This document shows positions 1 through 9,757 of a DNA stretch of 64,000 nucleotides, piece by piece. Source of the DNA: an uncultured Thiotrichales bacterium (GTDB taxonomy: Bacteria > Pseudomonadota > Gammaproteobacteria > Francisellales > CACEW01); assembly GCA_903870015.1 (NCBI GenBank), contig CAIQBE010000050.1, forward strand, positions 141,984-205,983, read 5' to 3'. Positions within the stretch are counted from its first letter, which is position 1. Each line of letters starts with the position of its first letter. The notes under the pieces were generated by a model. The model was not told the origin of the DNA. It did not search any database and worked only from the letters and a program-made list of their open reading frames with translations. The position numbers and the translations under genes were made by a program.

Positions 1-2665
1 GCGACATCGGTTGTGGCATTTGTACTGCCAATGTTTGCAAAGCAGTAATCGAATGATCCGCCTGCCCCTGAAAAATTTGTACCGCAGCATTATAAGAGGA
101 CAGACCTGGATTACTAGAATTTGCCAAGCCACTTAAATATTGTTGCAACGCCACAAAATTACTTTGAATATTTTGCATAGGAGCCAGCTGATCCCCAGAT
201 GCCAACACCAAAGCCGTCAAAGGCGCAAATTGATTCGTCACAATATTACTAGAATCTTGGCGCAACGCAGGATGATCAAAACTGGTATTTTGCTTAATGC
301 TATTGAGCAAATGATTAAAAGGCGAATTTTTTGCAGTCAACACCGTCAACACACTAAGTTCAGTTTGCAAATCTGCAAAGCTCACAAGATTAATCTGTGA
401 CAAAGCATTATTCCAGGCATCAAGATAATCCTGCCAATACAACATATCCATCTGCTCACGAAAATTATCAAGATCACTCGATGAATAATGCGCCTGATAA
501 TCACTGCCAAATACCCAAGATTCATCCGCAGTATTCTCAAGATAATGTTGCGCCTCTGCCAAATAAATATCATGATAACCCTCATGCGTATAAAAAATCG
601 AAACCGCGGCATGATTTAAATTCGAAAATACTTCGGAGGCATCCGCATTGAGCAAGCCTGCAACATTAATGGTCTTAGGATTAGCTTGCAAGGTATTAAG
701 CTTCAAGCGCAAATACGCCTGCATATAGATTGGGCTACTCCACAATGCCACACGCGCTTGCTTAATCAAACTGCTATTTAAATTTTGAGCCTGCAAAGGC
801 GCGTTAAGCAAATCCTCCAAACGCACACTCAACCAATTTTGCAACGTTAAATTATTCGTAAAGGCATTACTCCAAGAAGCATTCAAAACGTTATTAACCT
901 GCTGAGTATCCATTTTAGAGAGACTTGAAAACATTAAATAACTGCTTAAATAAAAATAAAGATTCTCTACATTCGTCATATTTTCGCCATGACTACTTTG
1001 CATCACAGCGGCATTTAAATTAGTCGATAAGACTGTTAATACATAAGGAAGAAACTGCTGCATCAAAGCTTCTTGATACAAAACCACCAACGCACTATGG
1101 GCAGAATGATGCACCCACAAACCCATATGTAAAAACATCCTCGTATCCGCTTCATGGTATAAATTGCCCAATAAATCCAAACGCGGATAAAAAGAATTAA
1201 GTGCGTCGTCTTGAGTCATATTCACAGGCACTATAGGGTGATCCAAGCGCCAGGAAATTTCGGCATTATAATCAAGATATTGATTAACACTGAACAACCA
1301 TAAAACCATGATAACCAGTGACAAGCCCACAAAAACCAAGGTACGACCTTGACCAAACAACCCCCAATGGCGCATAAATAAACGATGCACACTGACATAC
1401 TCTTGCTCGGGCAACAAAGCCTCTTGCATAATATTCGCTACAAAAAACGCCTTATCTTTTAAAAAGCGGGGAATTTCTTGCATACTCAAACTGCGCTCAC
1501 GCGTCACCACGTCAAAGCGCTGATCTCCTTGCAAATGATGCGCCACAAAATAAATCCCACGCCAATCATTTTTATGCAAAATTCGCCGCGCTAAAAAAAT
1601 CTCTTTGGCAAATTCCAAAATCTGCACTTTAAGCGCCGCCATCTGCACAGCAAAATAAGCCATACGACTATGAGTTTCTGCTGAATACTCACCATCCAAA
1701 TCCCGACGCAGGCGCTCATGAATATGCTGGAGCAACAGATCATATTCAAAAGGAAATTGATCCATCGGTGCCTCACTATTCACCGAAAAAGTAATCCCCA
1801 AAAGCGCCTGACGCTCCTGATCTGTAAAACGCAAAACAAAATCAGTAAAACCATCCAACACATCAAGATGCGTGACCACAACATAGACAGGAATACTCAT
1901 CCCCATACGCTGCTGCACATCATGTAAACGTAAGCGCATATCTTCAAATAATTTCTGCCGCACCTCGGGCTTTGCATGCACTAAATCCAAAATACTAATG
2001 GCCAAAACAATACCATTCAAGGGCCGACGGACCCGCGCTCGTTTAATACACTTGATCAAAGTTAACCACAGATGCCGTTCTTTCAACGTTTTTTGAGAAA
2101 ACAATGCGTGACTCACATCAAAGAGCAAAGCCTCTTGCGCCAAAGCATAATGAAAGGCCTCGCTCTGCACTTCAAAATGACTATAGGATTGCGCAATAAA
2201 ATGTAACCGCGCCTGACGCACAAAGGACGTCTTACCACTCCCTTCAGCCCCCAAAACTAAATACCACGGAATATCATAAAGATTATGACGCTTAAAAAAC
2301 CAATACCGATGCACTTCCCGCCCATGCAAAAAATGTTTAAGCCGACGAAAATCTTTTTTAAGCACACGACTTAAACGCCGATGAATATGACCACTCAGTG
2401 GTGGACTTGCAACGGCTTCATCATGAAAAATTTTAGTACCCTGAAGATGCTGTTTAATGCGCCGTTTAAAATGCAGCACCACCCAAATTAAAAAAACCAA
2501 AATCATTAATAAAACTTGCAACCAAAGATTACTAAGCGGCGTAACTCCATAAAAACCAATCGCCGGCCCCACAAACCAAATCAGCACATCCACAAGCACC
2601 ACCACCCAAAACCACCAAAAGGCACGGCTTTTAACCAGCTTGCTGATCAAGGCTTTTATCTTCAT
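1..2665 (-). CDS. tssM: Type VI secretion inner-membrane protein TssM (IcmF), 3'-truncated by window edge
   Basis: The reverse strand is open from an ATG at 2665 to the left edge (888 codons without a stop); the C-terminus, about 250-300 residues by family length, lies outside. TssM is the large inner-membrane component of the T6SS membrane complex TssJLM. Visible: two N-terminal membrane segments (about residues 12-34 and 45-62), a cytoplasmic P-loop GAEGSGKTS near residue 140, and a third hydrophobic segment near residues 440-458 before the long periplasmic part, which is the IcmF layout. The ATG overlaps the tssL stop (ATGA), implying translational coupling. Its place directly after tssL is the standard pairing. 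No internal stop or frameshift was seen in the part read. Confidence 0.93.
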   Translation of the reverse strand, partial: MKIKALISKLVKSRAFWWFWVVVLVDVLIWFVGPAIGFYGVTPLSNLWLQVLLMILVFLIWVVLHFKRRIKQHLQGTKIFHDEAVASPPLSGHIHRRLSRVLKKDFRRLKHFLHGREVHRYWFFKRHNLYDIPWYLVLGAEGSGKTSFVRQARLHFIAQSYSHFEVQSEAFHYALAQEALLFDVSHALFSQKTLKERHLWLTLIKCIKRARVRRPLNGIVLAISILDLVHAKPEVRQKLFEDMRLRLHDVQQRMGMSIPVYVVVTHLDVLDGFTDFVLRFTDQERQALLGITFSVNSEAPMDQFPFEYDLLLQHIHERLRRDLDGEYSAETHSRMAYFAVQMAALKVQILEFAKEIFLARRILHKNDWRGIYFVAHHLQGDQRFDVVTRERSLSMQEIPRFLKDKAFFVANIMQEALLPEQEYVSVHRLFMRHWGLFGQGRTLVFVGLSLVIMVLWLFSVNQYLDYNAEISWRLDHPIVPVNMTQDDALNSFYPRLDLLGNLYHEADTRMFLHMGLWVHHSAHSALVVLYQEALMQQFLPYVLTVLSTNLNAAVMQSSHGENMTNVENLYFYLSSYLMFSSLSKMDTQQVNNVLNASWSNAFTNNLTLQNWLSVRLEDLLNAPLQAQNLNSSLIKQARVALWSSPIYMQAYLRLKLNTLQANPKTINVAGLLNADASEVFSNLNHAAVSIFYTHEGYHDIYLAEAQHYLENTADESWVFGSDYQAHYSSSDLDNFREQMDMLYWQDYLDAWNNALSQINLVSFADLQTELSVLTVLTAKNSPFNHLLNSIKQNTSFDHPALRQDSSNIVTNQFAPLTALVLASGDQLAPMQNIQSNFVALQQYLSGLANSSNPGLSSYNAAVQIFQGQADHSITALQTLAVQMPQPMS

Positions 2666-3516
2666 GCGCTTGGCCCCTGCGCTTCGGCCAACGCCATGGC
2701 CTTGTCATAAACAGGCGCGCTCTCAATACTTAAAAATACTGACATGGCCACATAAGCCATCATCAAAACACCCAAACAAACCCCAATCACCCACCAAATC
2801 GATTGGCTTTGCTTTAGAGTAATTTTGCCATCATAATCAGAAATCCCATGCGGCGATAAAGGTACATTAACACGATCGCCACGCATATTCACAATCACCT
2901 GATAGGTCTCACGCTTGAGTCGATCCAATTGCATATCGCCATTTTCCAGCGTGCCAAATTGACCTTTAAAGCCAAGACACAAGACCAAATAAATCAGCTC
3001 TAACAAGTCGATATAATCCTGCAAGTTCTCCAAACAAAACTGCCGAATTTTAAAAACCGTCGCCCCACCCCAAGTCTCATTAAAAAATCGGGACAACAAG
3101 GATTGCTGCGACCAATTACTCTCACGCGCAAACTCACGCGACATCACCGCCTCATCTAAAAAAGCACACAAAACATACTTGGCGCTTTTTATTAAAGGCT
3201 TAGGGAAATTCAATCCCTGCACACGCATTTCAAATTTAATCAGCGCATCATGAATACTAGATCGAATTTGTTCGATATGCGTCAAACGCCCATGCAATAA
3301 ATGATAGTGAATCACAAAAAGCTCAGTCGCCTGTGCCAATAAAATATTCATACCCGACTGATAATCCAGTTGCTGCAGCGGCTGCCATACGCCCTGATGG
3401 GCAATATTATGGGTGGGCTGATTTAAATTAAAATGTGCCACTTTAGTTTCTTTGGAGCCTTGCTGAGCCATGACTTGCCCTATGGGCATAAATACGGTTT
3501 TATCATCTTGCATCAT
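2662..3516 (-). CDS. tssL: Type VI secretion protein TssL (DotU family)
   Basis: 284 residues. TssL is the C-tail-anchored inner-membrane partner of TssM and contacts the T6SS baseplate. The protein has a cytoplasmic all-helical DotU-type domain (about residues 50-220, with the typical alkaline stretch including AKYVLCAFLDEAV and the FFNETWGG motif) followed by one hydrophobic anchor (about residues 240-263, WWVIGVCLGVLMMAYVAMSV) and a very short periplasmic tail, so it lacks the peptidoglycan-binding extension of some TssL proteins. It starts 4 bases after tssK and its stop overlaps the tssM start. Identification from motif, length and neighbours is secure. Confidence 0.93.
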   Translation of the reverse strand: MMQDDKTVFMPIGQVMAQQGSKETKVAHFNLNQPTHNIAHQGVWQPLQQLDYQSGMNILLAQATELFVIHYHLLHGRLTHIEQIRSSIHDALIKFEMRVQGLNFPKPLIKSAKYVLCAFLDEAVMSREFARESNWSQQSLLSRFFNETWGGATVFKIRQFCLENLQDYIDLLELIYLVLCLGFKGQFGTLENGDMQLDRLKRETYQVIVNMRGDRVNVPLSPHGISDYDGKITLKQSQSIWWVIGVCLGVLMMAYVAMSVFLSIESAPVYDKAMALAEAQGPSA

Positions 3517-3520
3517 TTTT

Positions 3521-4837
3521 TTATCCTTTTATTGCCCACAGCTGCATTTCTACATTGGGAAAATGGCCACTCAAATGTAACGCCAAAGCCGATGATTCTT
3601 TGAGCGCCACCCACATCTCCGAACGATTATCCAATTCAAAATAGATAAATCCTGAATGATAAGGAATTTGCCTGGGTGCCACCGGCAACAAACTTAAAGG
3701 AATGCCAGGAATTTGCAAATTCACCAAATCTTTAATCTGCTCAGTTGGCCCCAATTTAGCATGAGTGGGAAATAAATTATGGAGCTGCTCCATCGGCATA
3801 TCCGCGCGCACGGATAAAACCAAACGTGCATAATTAAAATTTAGCCTTTCAGGAAATGAAGCCAAATAAAGATTGTATTTGTAACTGGTAAAATTAATTA
3901 AAATAGCCGGCTCATCAAAAACGTAATTAAAGGCCGCACGCAAGTCCCCCATTAAGGCATGAAAGGTCCCTCGTAAATTCAGTAGCTCATACTGAGGCGG
4001 ATGCGCATACGATCGATCTTCACTCGTAAACGTGCGCAACTCTCCCGCTAATTGCAAAAATAACTGATAGATGATCTCAGGAGCTAACTGCGCTTGCTGT
4101 CGATAATGTTCAAGTACAGGCTCGTAACGATTAATCAATTGCAGCAACAATAATTCACTAATACCCGCAACACCATATTGATCAACGCCTGATATACGAT
4201 TTAATAACTTAATACGCCGCAAGCTTAGCAAGCCTGAAATTTCTTTAACATACGCCACTAAATGCTCATGGGCGCTAACGCGCAACAACGGGGGAATAAA
4301 TCCATCATCTACTAAAATCTCGCCCTGCTCACGCACTTCTACAATTTGCAATAAAGGCAAAACAATCGCGCTATCCAATTGACTGGCATCATGACCAAAA
4401 GCCAAATAAAAATTCGGCGCTAAAATTTCAAGCACCATAGTCTCTAAATTTTCTTTAAGCTGATCCTGCACCAAAACCTCTTGAACCACATAACGTTTTT
4501 TATCAAGCACAACGCCAACATTGATGCCTTGGGTATTATGCTTAGGCAACACCAAATAGATAAATCCCTGCCCCATACTTTTATCCAGACTAAGGCTTAA
4601 TGTTTGTTCCTGACCATTTAATCTAAAAGGGGTACCATCCGGCATGATGCCCTCAAGCCGACTAAAACTAATCTGCCCTTTACTTAATAAATTGCGATGA
4701 TAGGCATAATCACTCAAACCCCAAAAACCATTTGTTAAATCAAAGCAGGTATAAATATTTTGCTGCCATAAATAATCTTGGTATTGCAAATGTTGCGGCC
4801 GCAAAAACAACCCTTCTTTCCAAAGTACCTGCTTCAT
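3521..4837 (-). CDS. tssK: Type VI secretion baseplate protein TssK
   Basis: 438 residues, normal length for TssK, the trimeric adaptor that links the T6SS baseplate to the TssJLM membrane complex. The N-terminus shows the family signature (VLWKEGLFLRPQHLQYQD) at residues 4-21, and the C-terminal part contains the RADMPMEQLHNLFPTHAKLG region typical of the receptor-binding-like domain. The ATG at 4837 overlaps the tssJ TGA (ATGA), and the stop lies just ahead of tssL, so it is the third gene of the T6SS operon. No anomalies seen. Confidence 0.95.
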   Translation of the reverse strand: MKQVLWKEGLFLRPQHLQYQDYLWQQNIYTCFDLTNGFWGLSDYAYHRNLLSKGQISFSRLEGIMPDGTPFRLNGQEQTLSLSLDKSMGQGFIYLVLPKHNTQGINVGVVLDKKRYVVQEVLVQDQLKENLETMVLEILAPNFYLAFGHDASQLDSAIVLPLLQIVEVREQGEILVDDGFIPPLLRVSAHEHLVAYVKEISGLLSLRRIKLLNRISGVDQYGVAGISELLLLQLINRYEPVLEHYRQQAQLAPEIIYQLFLQLAGELRTFTSEDRSYAHPPQYELLNLRGTFHALMGDLRAAFNYVFDEPAILINFTSYKYNLYLASFPERLNFNYARLVLSVRADMPMEQLHNLFPTHAKLGPTEQIKDLVNLQIPGIPLSLLPVAPRQIPYHSGFIYFELDNRSEMWVALKESSALALHLSGHFPNVEMQLWAIKG

Positions 4838-5286
4838 CGATGATCTCCTGCTTTAATCACCAACCCTCGATTACTCAAAACGACCCTTATGGTTTGCCCG
4901 GACAGAGTCTTAGGATAGAGCGCAACTTTACCCCTCCACACCACATGCTTGACATTTCGATAGGCTGCAATATAGCCAACAAAATGCGCGCCCTGCACAT
5001 AGGGAATATCAACCGTTAGCGTCTGCCCAGGAGTTACCACTAGGCTTTTTTGATACAACAAGGCATGACCCAAACCATTTGTTGCATTGCTATATAAAGT
5101 AAAAAAATCTGCACGCTCAAACGCTGATGCATCTCTAAGCTCAAAAATACTGATCGCAACCGGAGAAGGCTGACCATTAATATCAGGATTAATATTCGCA
5201 GCCGCGGTAATTTTAGCGCTAATACTAGAACACCCAGAAATTGCACACATCAAAATAATGAGGATCAAAAGTTGAATAAAACGCAT
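4834..5286 (-). CDS. tssJ: Type VI secretion outer-membrane lipoprotein TssJ
   Basis: 150 residues from ATG 5286. A longer reading frame extends upstream to 5391, but the shorter start is preferred: it has a near-perfect ribosome site (GGAGGAGT, 5291-5298), begins two bases after the upstream stop, and gives a lipoprotein signal peptide (MRFIQLLILIILMCAISGC, lipobox ISGC at residues 16-19). The mature part has the TssJ beta-sandwich pattern, including the PSPVAISIFELRD stretch and the positively charged loop region. TssJ is anchored in the outer membrane and binds the TssM periplasmic domain. Its stop overlaps the tssK start. Confidence 0.9.
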   Translation of the reverse strand: MRFIQLLILIILMCAISGCSSISAKITAAANINPDINGQPSPVAISIFELRDASAFERADFFTLYSNATNGLGHALLYQKSLVVTPGQTLTVDIPYVQGAHFVGYIAAYRNVKHVVWRGKVALYPKTLSGQTIRVVLSNRGLVIKAGDHR

Positions 5287-5288
5287 GA

Positions 5289-6404
5289 TTACTCCTCCAA
5301 TTTTTCTTTCATAAAACTCTGAAACAACTTGAGCCATTCCCGAGATTGATCCACAGATAAAGTTTGATAATGATGCTGATACGCCTGCCACGCATGCTTA
5401 TACTGAAGCACATTAAGCTTACTTGATGATTTTCGAACAAAAACAGCATCAGGCGCCAAACTCAGCAACAGTTTTTGCTGAACCAATGGGATATTGGCTA
5501 ATAGTTTTTGCATCCGCGCAAGCAACGTATGGCGTAATTGCGTCATGGCATCAGCAGCATTAAGAAAATCAGAATCATCACGCATGATGAGCTCAAACAG
5601 CTGCCGACTACTTACCGCAACGGTAAGCGGATTATGCAGCCCCCCCATTGTCATATCGTCTAAAGCAAAGCTCTGCTGCAAGGTTTTATCTAAGGCTCTT
5701 AAATCTAACAGCAAACTCACAACTCCCTGAATTAAGCCAATCACTTTATGCTGAAGAGCATGGTTACTTTGCCCAGATAAAAGCCGAAGATCGAGATTAA
5801 AAGCTTCACACAAAGCCGTGATAAAATCATCTTGAGACGCCGCCACAGGGACCTCCACAGGATAAACTTGTTGCTGAGGCTTGGGCACTAACTCCAAAGG
5901 CTCAGGCATAAAATCATAGGCATTCAGTCGATTGGATGAAGCCATCGACTGCATAGGCAAATCAAAATCTAAAGTGGGGATACTTTTTTTGCCAGAATAA
6001 TCTAAAGGCGTCGCCATACTCGGCTGATCATGATCCAATAATAAATGCTGCAAACCAAGATCACGCAAAGGATCTTCAGGATCCCCCAACTTAATATCAC
6101 TAACCTCAATACGATAGGGACCAATCATATAAACATCACCACAGACTAATTTACGCAACTCACCCTTACCAAGCGGCTGCCCCAAAGCATTAAAAACACC
6201 ATTGGTACTAATATCAGAAAGATAATAAGCACCCTGAGCAAAGATAATCTTGGCATGCTCACTCGAGACCACCTTTTCTCGATCAAATAGCACCCAAGCA
6301 CAAACCCTATCCCGACCAATGACCCCACCATGGGCGTTAAAAATTTTGCTTTTAACAGTAGGATTATCTGGCAGCAAACCTTCAATAATTTTAAGTTCAA
6401 GCAT
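5289..6404 (-). CDS. tagH: T6SS-associated FHA domain protein (TagH type)
   Basis: 371 residues, first gene of the T6SS operon. The N-terminal FHA domain (about residues 20-100) keeps the phosphothreonine-binding residues: G30/R31, the S48-x-H50 pair and the D64-x-x-T-N-G motif. The middle (about 120-190) is low-complexity linker; the C-terminal half matches the helical domain of T6SS FHA proteins (DFITALCEAFNLD, then LFELIMRDDSDFLNAADAM). In other systems such proteins act in threonine-phosphorylation control of T6SS assembly; no kinase or phosphatase gene is in this window, so that part is inference. A weak ribosome site precedes the ATG. Confidence 0.88.
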   Translation of the reverse strand: MLELKIIEGLLPDNPTVKSKIFNAHGGVIGRDRVCAWVLFDREKVVSSEHAKIIFAQGAYYLSDISTNGVFNALGQPLGKGELRKLVCGDVYMIGPYRIEVSDIKLGDPEDPLRDLGLQHLLLDHDQPSMATPLDYSGKKSIPTLDFDLPMQSMASSNRLNAYDFMPEPLELVPKPQQQVYPVEVPVAASQDDFITALCEAFNLDLRLLSGQSNHALQHKVIGLIQGVVSLLLDLRALDKTLQQSFALDDMTMGGLHNPLTVAVSSRQLFELIMRDDSDFLNAADAMTQLRHTLLARMQKLLANIPLVQQKLLLSLAPDAVFVRKSSSKLNVLQYKHAWQAYQHHYQTLSVDQSREWLKLFQSFMKEKLEE

Positions 6405-6600
6405 TTTGAGCTTATTTTAATCTGTTTATTTATAAAGCATATATTAGCAACTGTTTAAAAAAAGATAAAGCCCTTTTCGCACTTTTTTTCAATCATGGCA
6501 CTAAACCCAAATAAAGCGATCATAATTCCCTCAAAAAAAAGCTAGCCCTAGAGAAAAAAAAGTGGTATAAATGCCCTCTGAAAATCTATTAATACTGGAA

Positions 6601-7707
6601 ATGATCGCATTGAAAAAGCGTCTACTGACCCTATGCACTAGCTTATGCCTCTCGGGCGCACTCTATGCGTCTGATGACAATCAGGTCAATTTTATGAACT
6701 GGGCGATCTGGATTGACCCCTCCGTTGTAACCAATTTTCAAAACCAAACCGGCATTACCCTAAACCAATCGTATTTTGCCGACGAAGACTTTTTAAAAAC
6801 CAAACTCTTAGAAAAAAACAATGGCCTAGACCTTGTCGTCCCAACACTACGCGATCTACAATTGGAAAAACAAGCAGGCTTATTTCAGCCTATCGATAAG
6901 AGCAGACTCCCCAATTACAAAAACGTTGACCCCAAACTCTTAGCCCTCACCGCAAAAGTCGACCCAGGCAATCAATACGGCCTGATTTATGACTGGAGCA
7001 CTATCGGCATTGGCTATAACGTTGATATGGTCAGGAAAGTCCTAGGCCCCGATGCCAAAATGGATGACTGGAATTATGTCCTTGACCCTAAATACTTAAG
7101 CAAATTACAGCGTTGCGGTGTCTCTTATTACGATACCTCCCTCATTATATATGGCGTAACTTTATTTTATTTAGGCATGAACCCAAATACCAGAAACATC
7201 AATGATTACATCAAGGCTACCGATTACTTGATGAGCATTCGCAAATATTTAACGTATTTTAGCAACTCCAATTATATTTATGACTTGGCCAGCGGCAATT
7301 TATGCGTGGTCATCGGCGATTCGGGCGATGTATTACGCGCGCAAAACTTTGCCAATCAAGCTGGCAAAAACATTCATATCAAATATGTCATTCCCAAAAG
7401 CGGTGCGCCCATTGAGTTTGACATGATCGCCATTCCCAAAGATGCACCGCATTTGAATGCAACGTATACCTTTTTAAATGCACTGCTTGATCCCAAAAAT
7501 GCCGGGCTCACGGCCAATTATATCTTTGCCCCCAATGAAATCCCAGCATCAAAACCGTATTTAAATCAAATACTCTCAGACCCCAATGCCACACCGACAG
7601 GGGCGATCATGCAAAAATTATTCCCCATTACAGCCCCGCCTCCTGATCTTAACCAGGAAATCAGTAATTTATGGCTTAACGTTCGTTACGGTATTAAGGA
7701 GCAATAA
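6601..7707 (+). CDS. potF: Putrescine/polyamine ABC transporter periplasmic binding protein (PotF-like)
   Basis: 368 residues from ATG 6601; the frame is open from ATG 6571, but that codon abuts a TATAAA box (6565-6570), and only the later start gives a clean Sec signal peptide (KKRLLTLCTSLCLSGALYA). A TTG at 6610 with GGAA nine bases upstream is another possibility. The mature protein follows the PotF/PotD fold (NWAIWIDPSVV, YFADEDFLKTKLL, DLVVPTLRDLQLEKQ, AGLFQPIDKS), and the segment DKSRLPNYKNVDPKLLAL resembles PotF more than PotD. It captures polyamine in the periplasm for the downstream transporter. First gene of a four-gene operon, two bases before potG. Confidence 0.85.
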   Translation: MIALKKRLLTLCTSLCLSGALYASDDNQVNFMNWAIWIDPSVVTNFQNQTGITLNQSYFADEDFLKTKLLEKNNGLDLVVPTLRDLQLEKQAGLFQPIDKSRLPNYKNVDPKLLALTAKVDPGNQYGLIYDWSTIGIGYNVDMVRKVLGPDAKMDDWNYVLDPKYLSKLQRCGVSYYDTSLIIYGVTLFYLGMNPNTRNINDYIKATDYLMSIRKYLTYFSNSNYIYDLASGNLCVVIGDSGDVLRAQNFANQAGKNIHIKYVIPKSGAPIEFDMIAIPKDAPHLNATYTFLNALLDPKNAGLTANYIFAPNEIPASKPYLNQILSDPNATPTGAIMQKLFPITAPPPDLNQEISNLWLNVRYGIKEQ

Positions 7708-7709
7708 CT

Positions 7710-8846
7710 ATGGCACTACCAACAGTCAATATGGATGGACCCCCAATTATTCGCGTGGAAAACGTGAGCAAAGTGTTCGATGACCATATCGCCGTGGATC
7801 AGGTAAACCTGGAAATTTATCCAGGAGAATTCTTTTCACTTTTAGGCGGTTCAGGCTCAGGCAAAACCACATTGCTGCGAATGCTTGCGGGCTTTGAAGT
7901 GCCCAGCAAAGGCAAAATTTTTATTGATGGCATGGAAGTATCAGAAATCCCACCTTATGCGCGCCCAGTCAACATGATGTTTCAATCCTACGCCTTATTC
8001 CCCCACATGACGGTTGAGGCCAATATCGCTTTTGGTCTTAAGCAAGACAAACTGCCGAACTACCAAATCAAAAAGCGCGTCGAAGAAGTCTTGGCATTAG
8101 TACAAATGGAGTCTCTTGGCAAGCGCAAACCCGACCAACTTTCAGGCGGACAACGCCAACGCGTGGCTTTAGCGCGCTGTCTCGCAAAACGCCCCAAAGT
8201 ATTATTATTAGACGAGCCTTTATCCGCGCTTGATAAAAAATTACGCGATAAAATGCAATTTGAACTAGTAGATATTCAAGAAAAACTCGGCATGACCTTC
8301 GTCACCGTCACCCACGATCAAGCCGAAGCCATGACCATGTCGAGCCGTATTGCCATTATGAATGAAGGCATCATGGAACAAGTTGGGACACCCACACAAA
8401 TTTACGAGTTCCCCAACAATCGTTTTGCTGCGAACTTTATCGGCTCAACCAATATGTTTGAAGGCCGCCTCATCGAAAATGAAAAAGACCATGCCACGAT
8501 TCAATTATTAGATGCTGGTTTAGAAAACTGCGTATTTTATGTAGACCATGGTGTTGAAAGCCAAGTAGGACAAGATATCTGGGTAGCGGTGCGCCCCGAA
8601 AAAGTGGATATTAGCAAAACCCCACCCGAAAATTACAATCCCGAGCGCCCAGTCAACTGCATCAAAGGTATCGTCAGCCAAATCGCTTACCTAGGTGGCT
8701 TATCAACCTATCATGTGAATTTGCCTAACAGCCACTCAGTGAAGGCAACCGACTTTAATATCGAACGCAAAGCCAATAATCCAACTTGGGAAGATACGGT
8801 TTACCTCTCTTGGGAGCCCAACAACATCATGGTATTAACGTCATGA
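7710..8846 (+). CDS. potG: Polyamine ABC transporter ATP-binding protein (PotG-like)
   Basis: 378 residues. ATPase of the uptake system: Walker A GGSGSGKTT (about residue 46), Q-loop in MMFQSYALFPHMTVE, signature LSGGQRQR, Walker B VLLLDEPLSALD, H-loop VTHDQAEAMT, then a C-terminal TOBE-type domain (VAVRPEKV). The shared stretch NIAFGLKQDKLP and overall length fit PotG. Start chosen at ATG 7710 with AAGGAG nine bases upstream. Sits between the binding protein and the two permeases, overlapping potH by ATGA; gene order F-G-H-I is as in E. coli potFGHI. Confidence 0.92.
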   Translation: MALPTVNMDGPPIIRVENVSKVFDDHIAVDQVNLEIYPGEFFSLLGGSGSGKTTLLRMLAGFEVPSKGKIFIDGMEVSEIPPYARPVNMMFQSYALFPHMTVEANIAFGLKQDKLPNYQIKKRVEEVLALVQMESLGKRKPDQLSGGQRQRVALARCLAKRPKVLLLDEPLSALDKKLRDKMQFELVDIQEKLGMTFVTVTHDQAEAMTMSSRIAIMNEGIMEQVGTPTQIYEFPNNRFAANFIGSTNMFEGRLIENEKDHATIQLLDAGLENCVFYVDHGVESQVGQDIWVAVRPEKVDISKTPPENYNPERPVNCIKGIVSQIAYLGGLSTYHVNLPNSHSVKATDFNIERKANNPTWEDTVYLSWEPNNIMVLTS

Positions 8847-9757
8847 AGCACCCTATTAGCAACTATAATCGCGCTAATTTACTGCGCAAATGCTTGGTGG
8901 TCATTCCTCCCTACGCGTGGCTCGTGTTATTTTTGTTTATTCCGTTTTTGTTTGTAGTACGGATTAGCTTTGCAGATTCAGTCATTGCCAGCCCTCCGTA
9001 TACTGAGCTACTGCACTTTTCCAACAACGTCCTGCAGATTATTTTAAACTTTGGTAATTATACGTTTATCTTTACACATAATGCCTTTTTGATCGCTTAC
9101 CTCTCCTCGATCAAGACTGCTTTTTTTACCACCCTCTTATGTATTTTAACCGGCTACCCAATCGCCTACGCCATTGTGGTCTCTAAACCAAAATACCGTA
9201 ATATCTTATTCATGTTGGTCATTTTACCCTACTGGACCTCATTTTTATTACGCGCTTATGCCTGGATTAATATTTTGCAAGTGAATGGCTTAATCAATCA
9301 AGTACTCCTGCATTTTCATATTATCGATTTACCCCTGCGGATGATCTACAATCCCTTTTCTTTATATTTAGGCTTGCTCTATGGCTACCTACCTTTTTTC
9401 ATTTTGCCGCTCTATGCCACACTCGTTAAACTCGATCGCACTTTACTAGAGGCAGCTTATGACCTAGGCGCACGCCCATGGAAATCTTTTTTAAAAATCA
9501 CCCTGCCCTTATCCATGCCCGGCGTATTAGCAGGCGCACTCTTAGTATTCATCCCTTGTGTTGGCGAAGTCGTCATCCCACAAATTCTAGGCGGTATTAA
9601 TACCGTCATGATCGGTAACGTCATCTGGCAAGAATTCTTCAGCGCCAATAACTGGTGTATCGCTGCAGCCTTGGCCGTCATCATGCTCTTGGTACTCGTA
9701 TTCCCATTGGTGTGGCTACAACGCATTCAATTAAAATCGGAGATTAGCAAATCATGA
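8843..9757 (+). CDS. potH: Polyamine ABC transporter permease (PotH-like)
   Basis: 304 residues from ATG 8843, which overlaps the potG stop (ATGA); a longer frame starting at 8786 would read 19 residues of out-of-frame potG and is rejected. Six membrane segments, and the binding-protein-dependent permease EAA loop (EAAYDLGARPWKSFLKITLP) near residues 212-231. The N-terminal segment SFADSVIASPPYTELL and the FIPCVGEVVIPQILGG stretch match PotH. Forms the inner-membrane channel with PotI. Confidence 0.92.
   Translation: MKHPISNYNRANLLRKCLVVIPPYAWLVLFLFIPFLFVVRISFADSVIASPPYTELLHFSNNVLQIILNFGNYTFIFTHNAFLIAYLSSIKTAFFTTLLCILTGYPIAYAIVVSKPKYRNILFMLVILPYWTSFLLRAYAWINILQVNGLINQVLLHFHIIDLPLRMIYNPFSLYLGLLYGYLPFFILPLYATLVKLDRTLLEAAYDLGARPWKSFLKITLPLSMPGVLAGALLVFIPCVGEVVIPQILGGINTVMIGNVIWQEFFSANNWCIAAALAVIMLLVLVFPLVWLQRIQLKSEISKS

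Noticed and set aside
5287-5391. Longer tssJ start
   Set aside because: It would bury the lipoprotein signal peptide and ignore the strong ribosome site just before 5286.
6405-6600. Riboswitch or operator between the T6SS and pot operons
   Set aside because: The AT-rich spacer shows only a TATAAA box near 6565 and no conserved structure that could be supported by eye.
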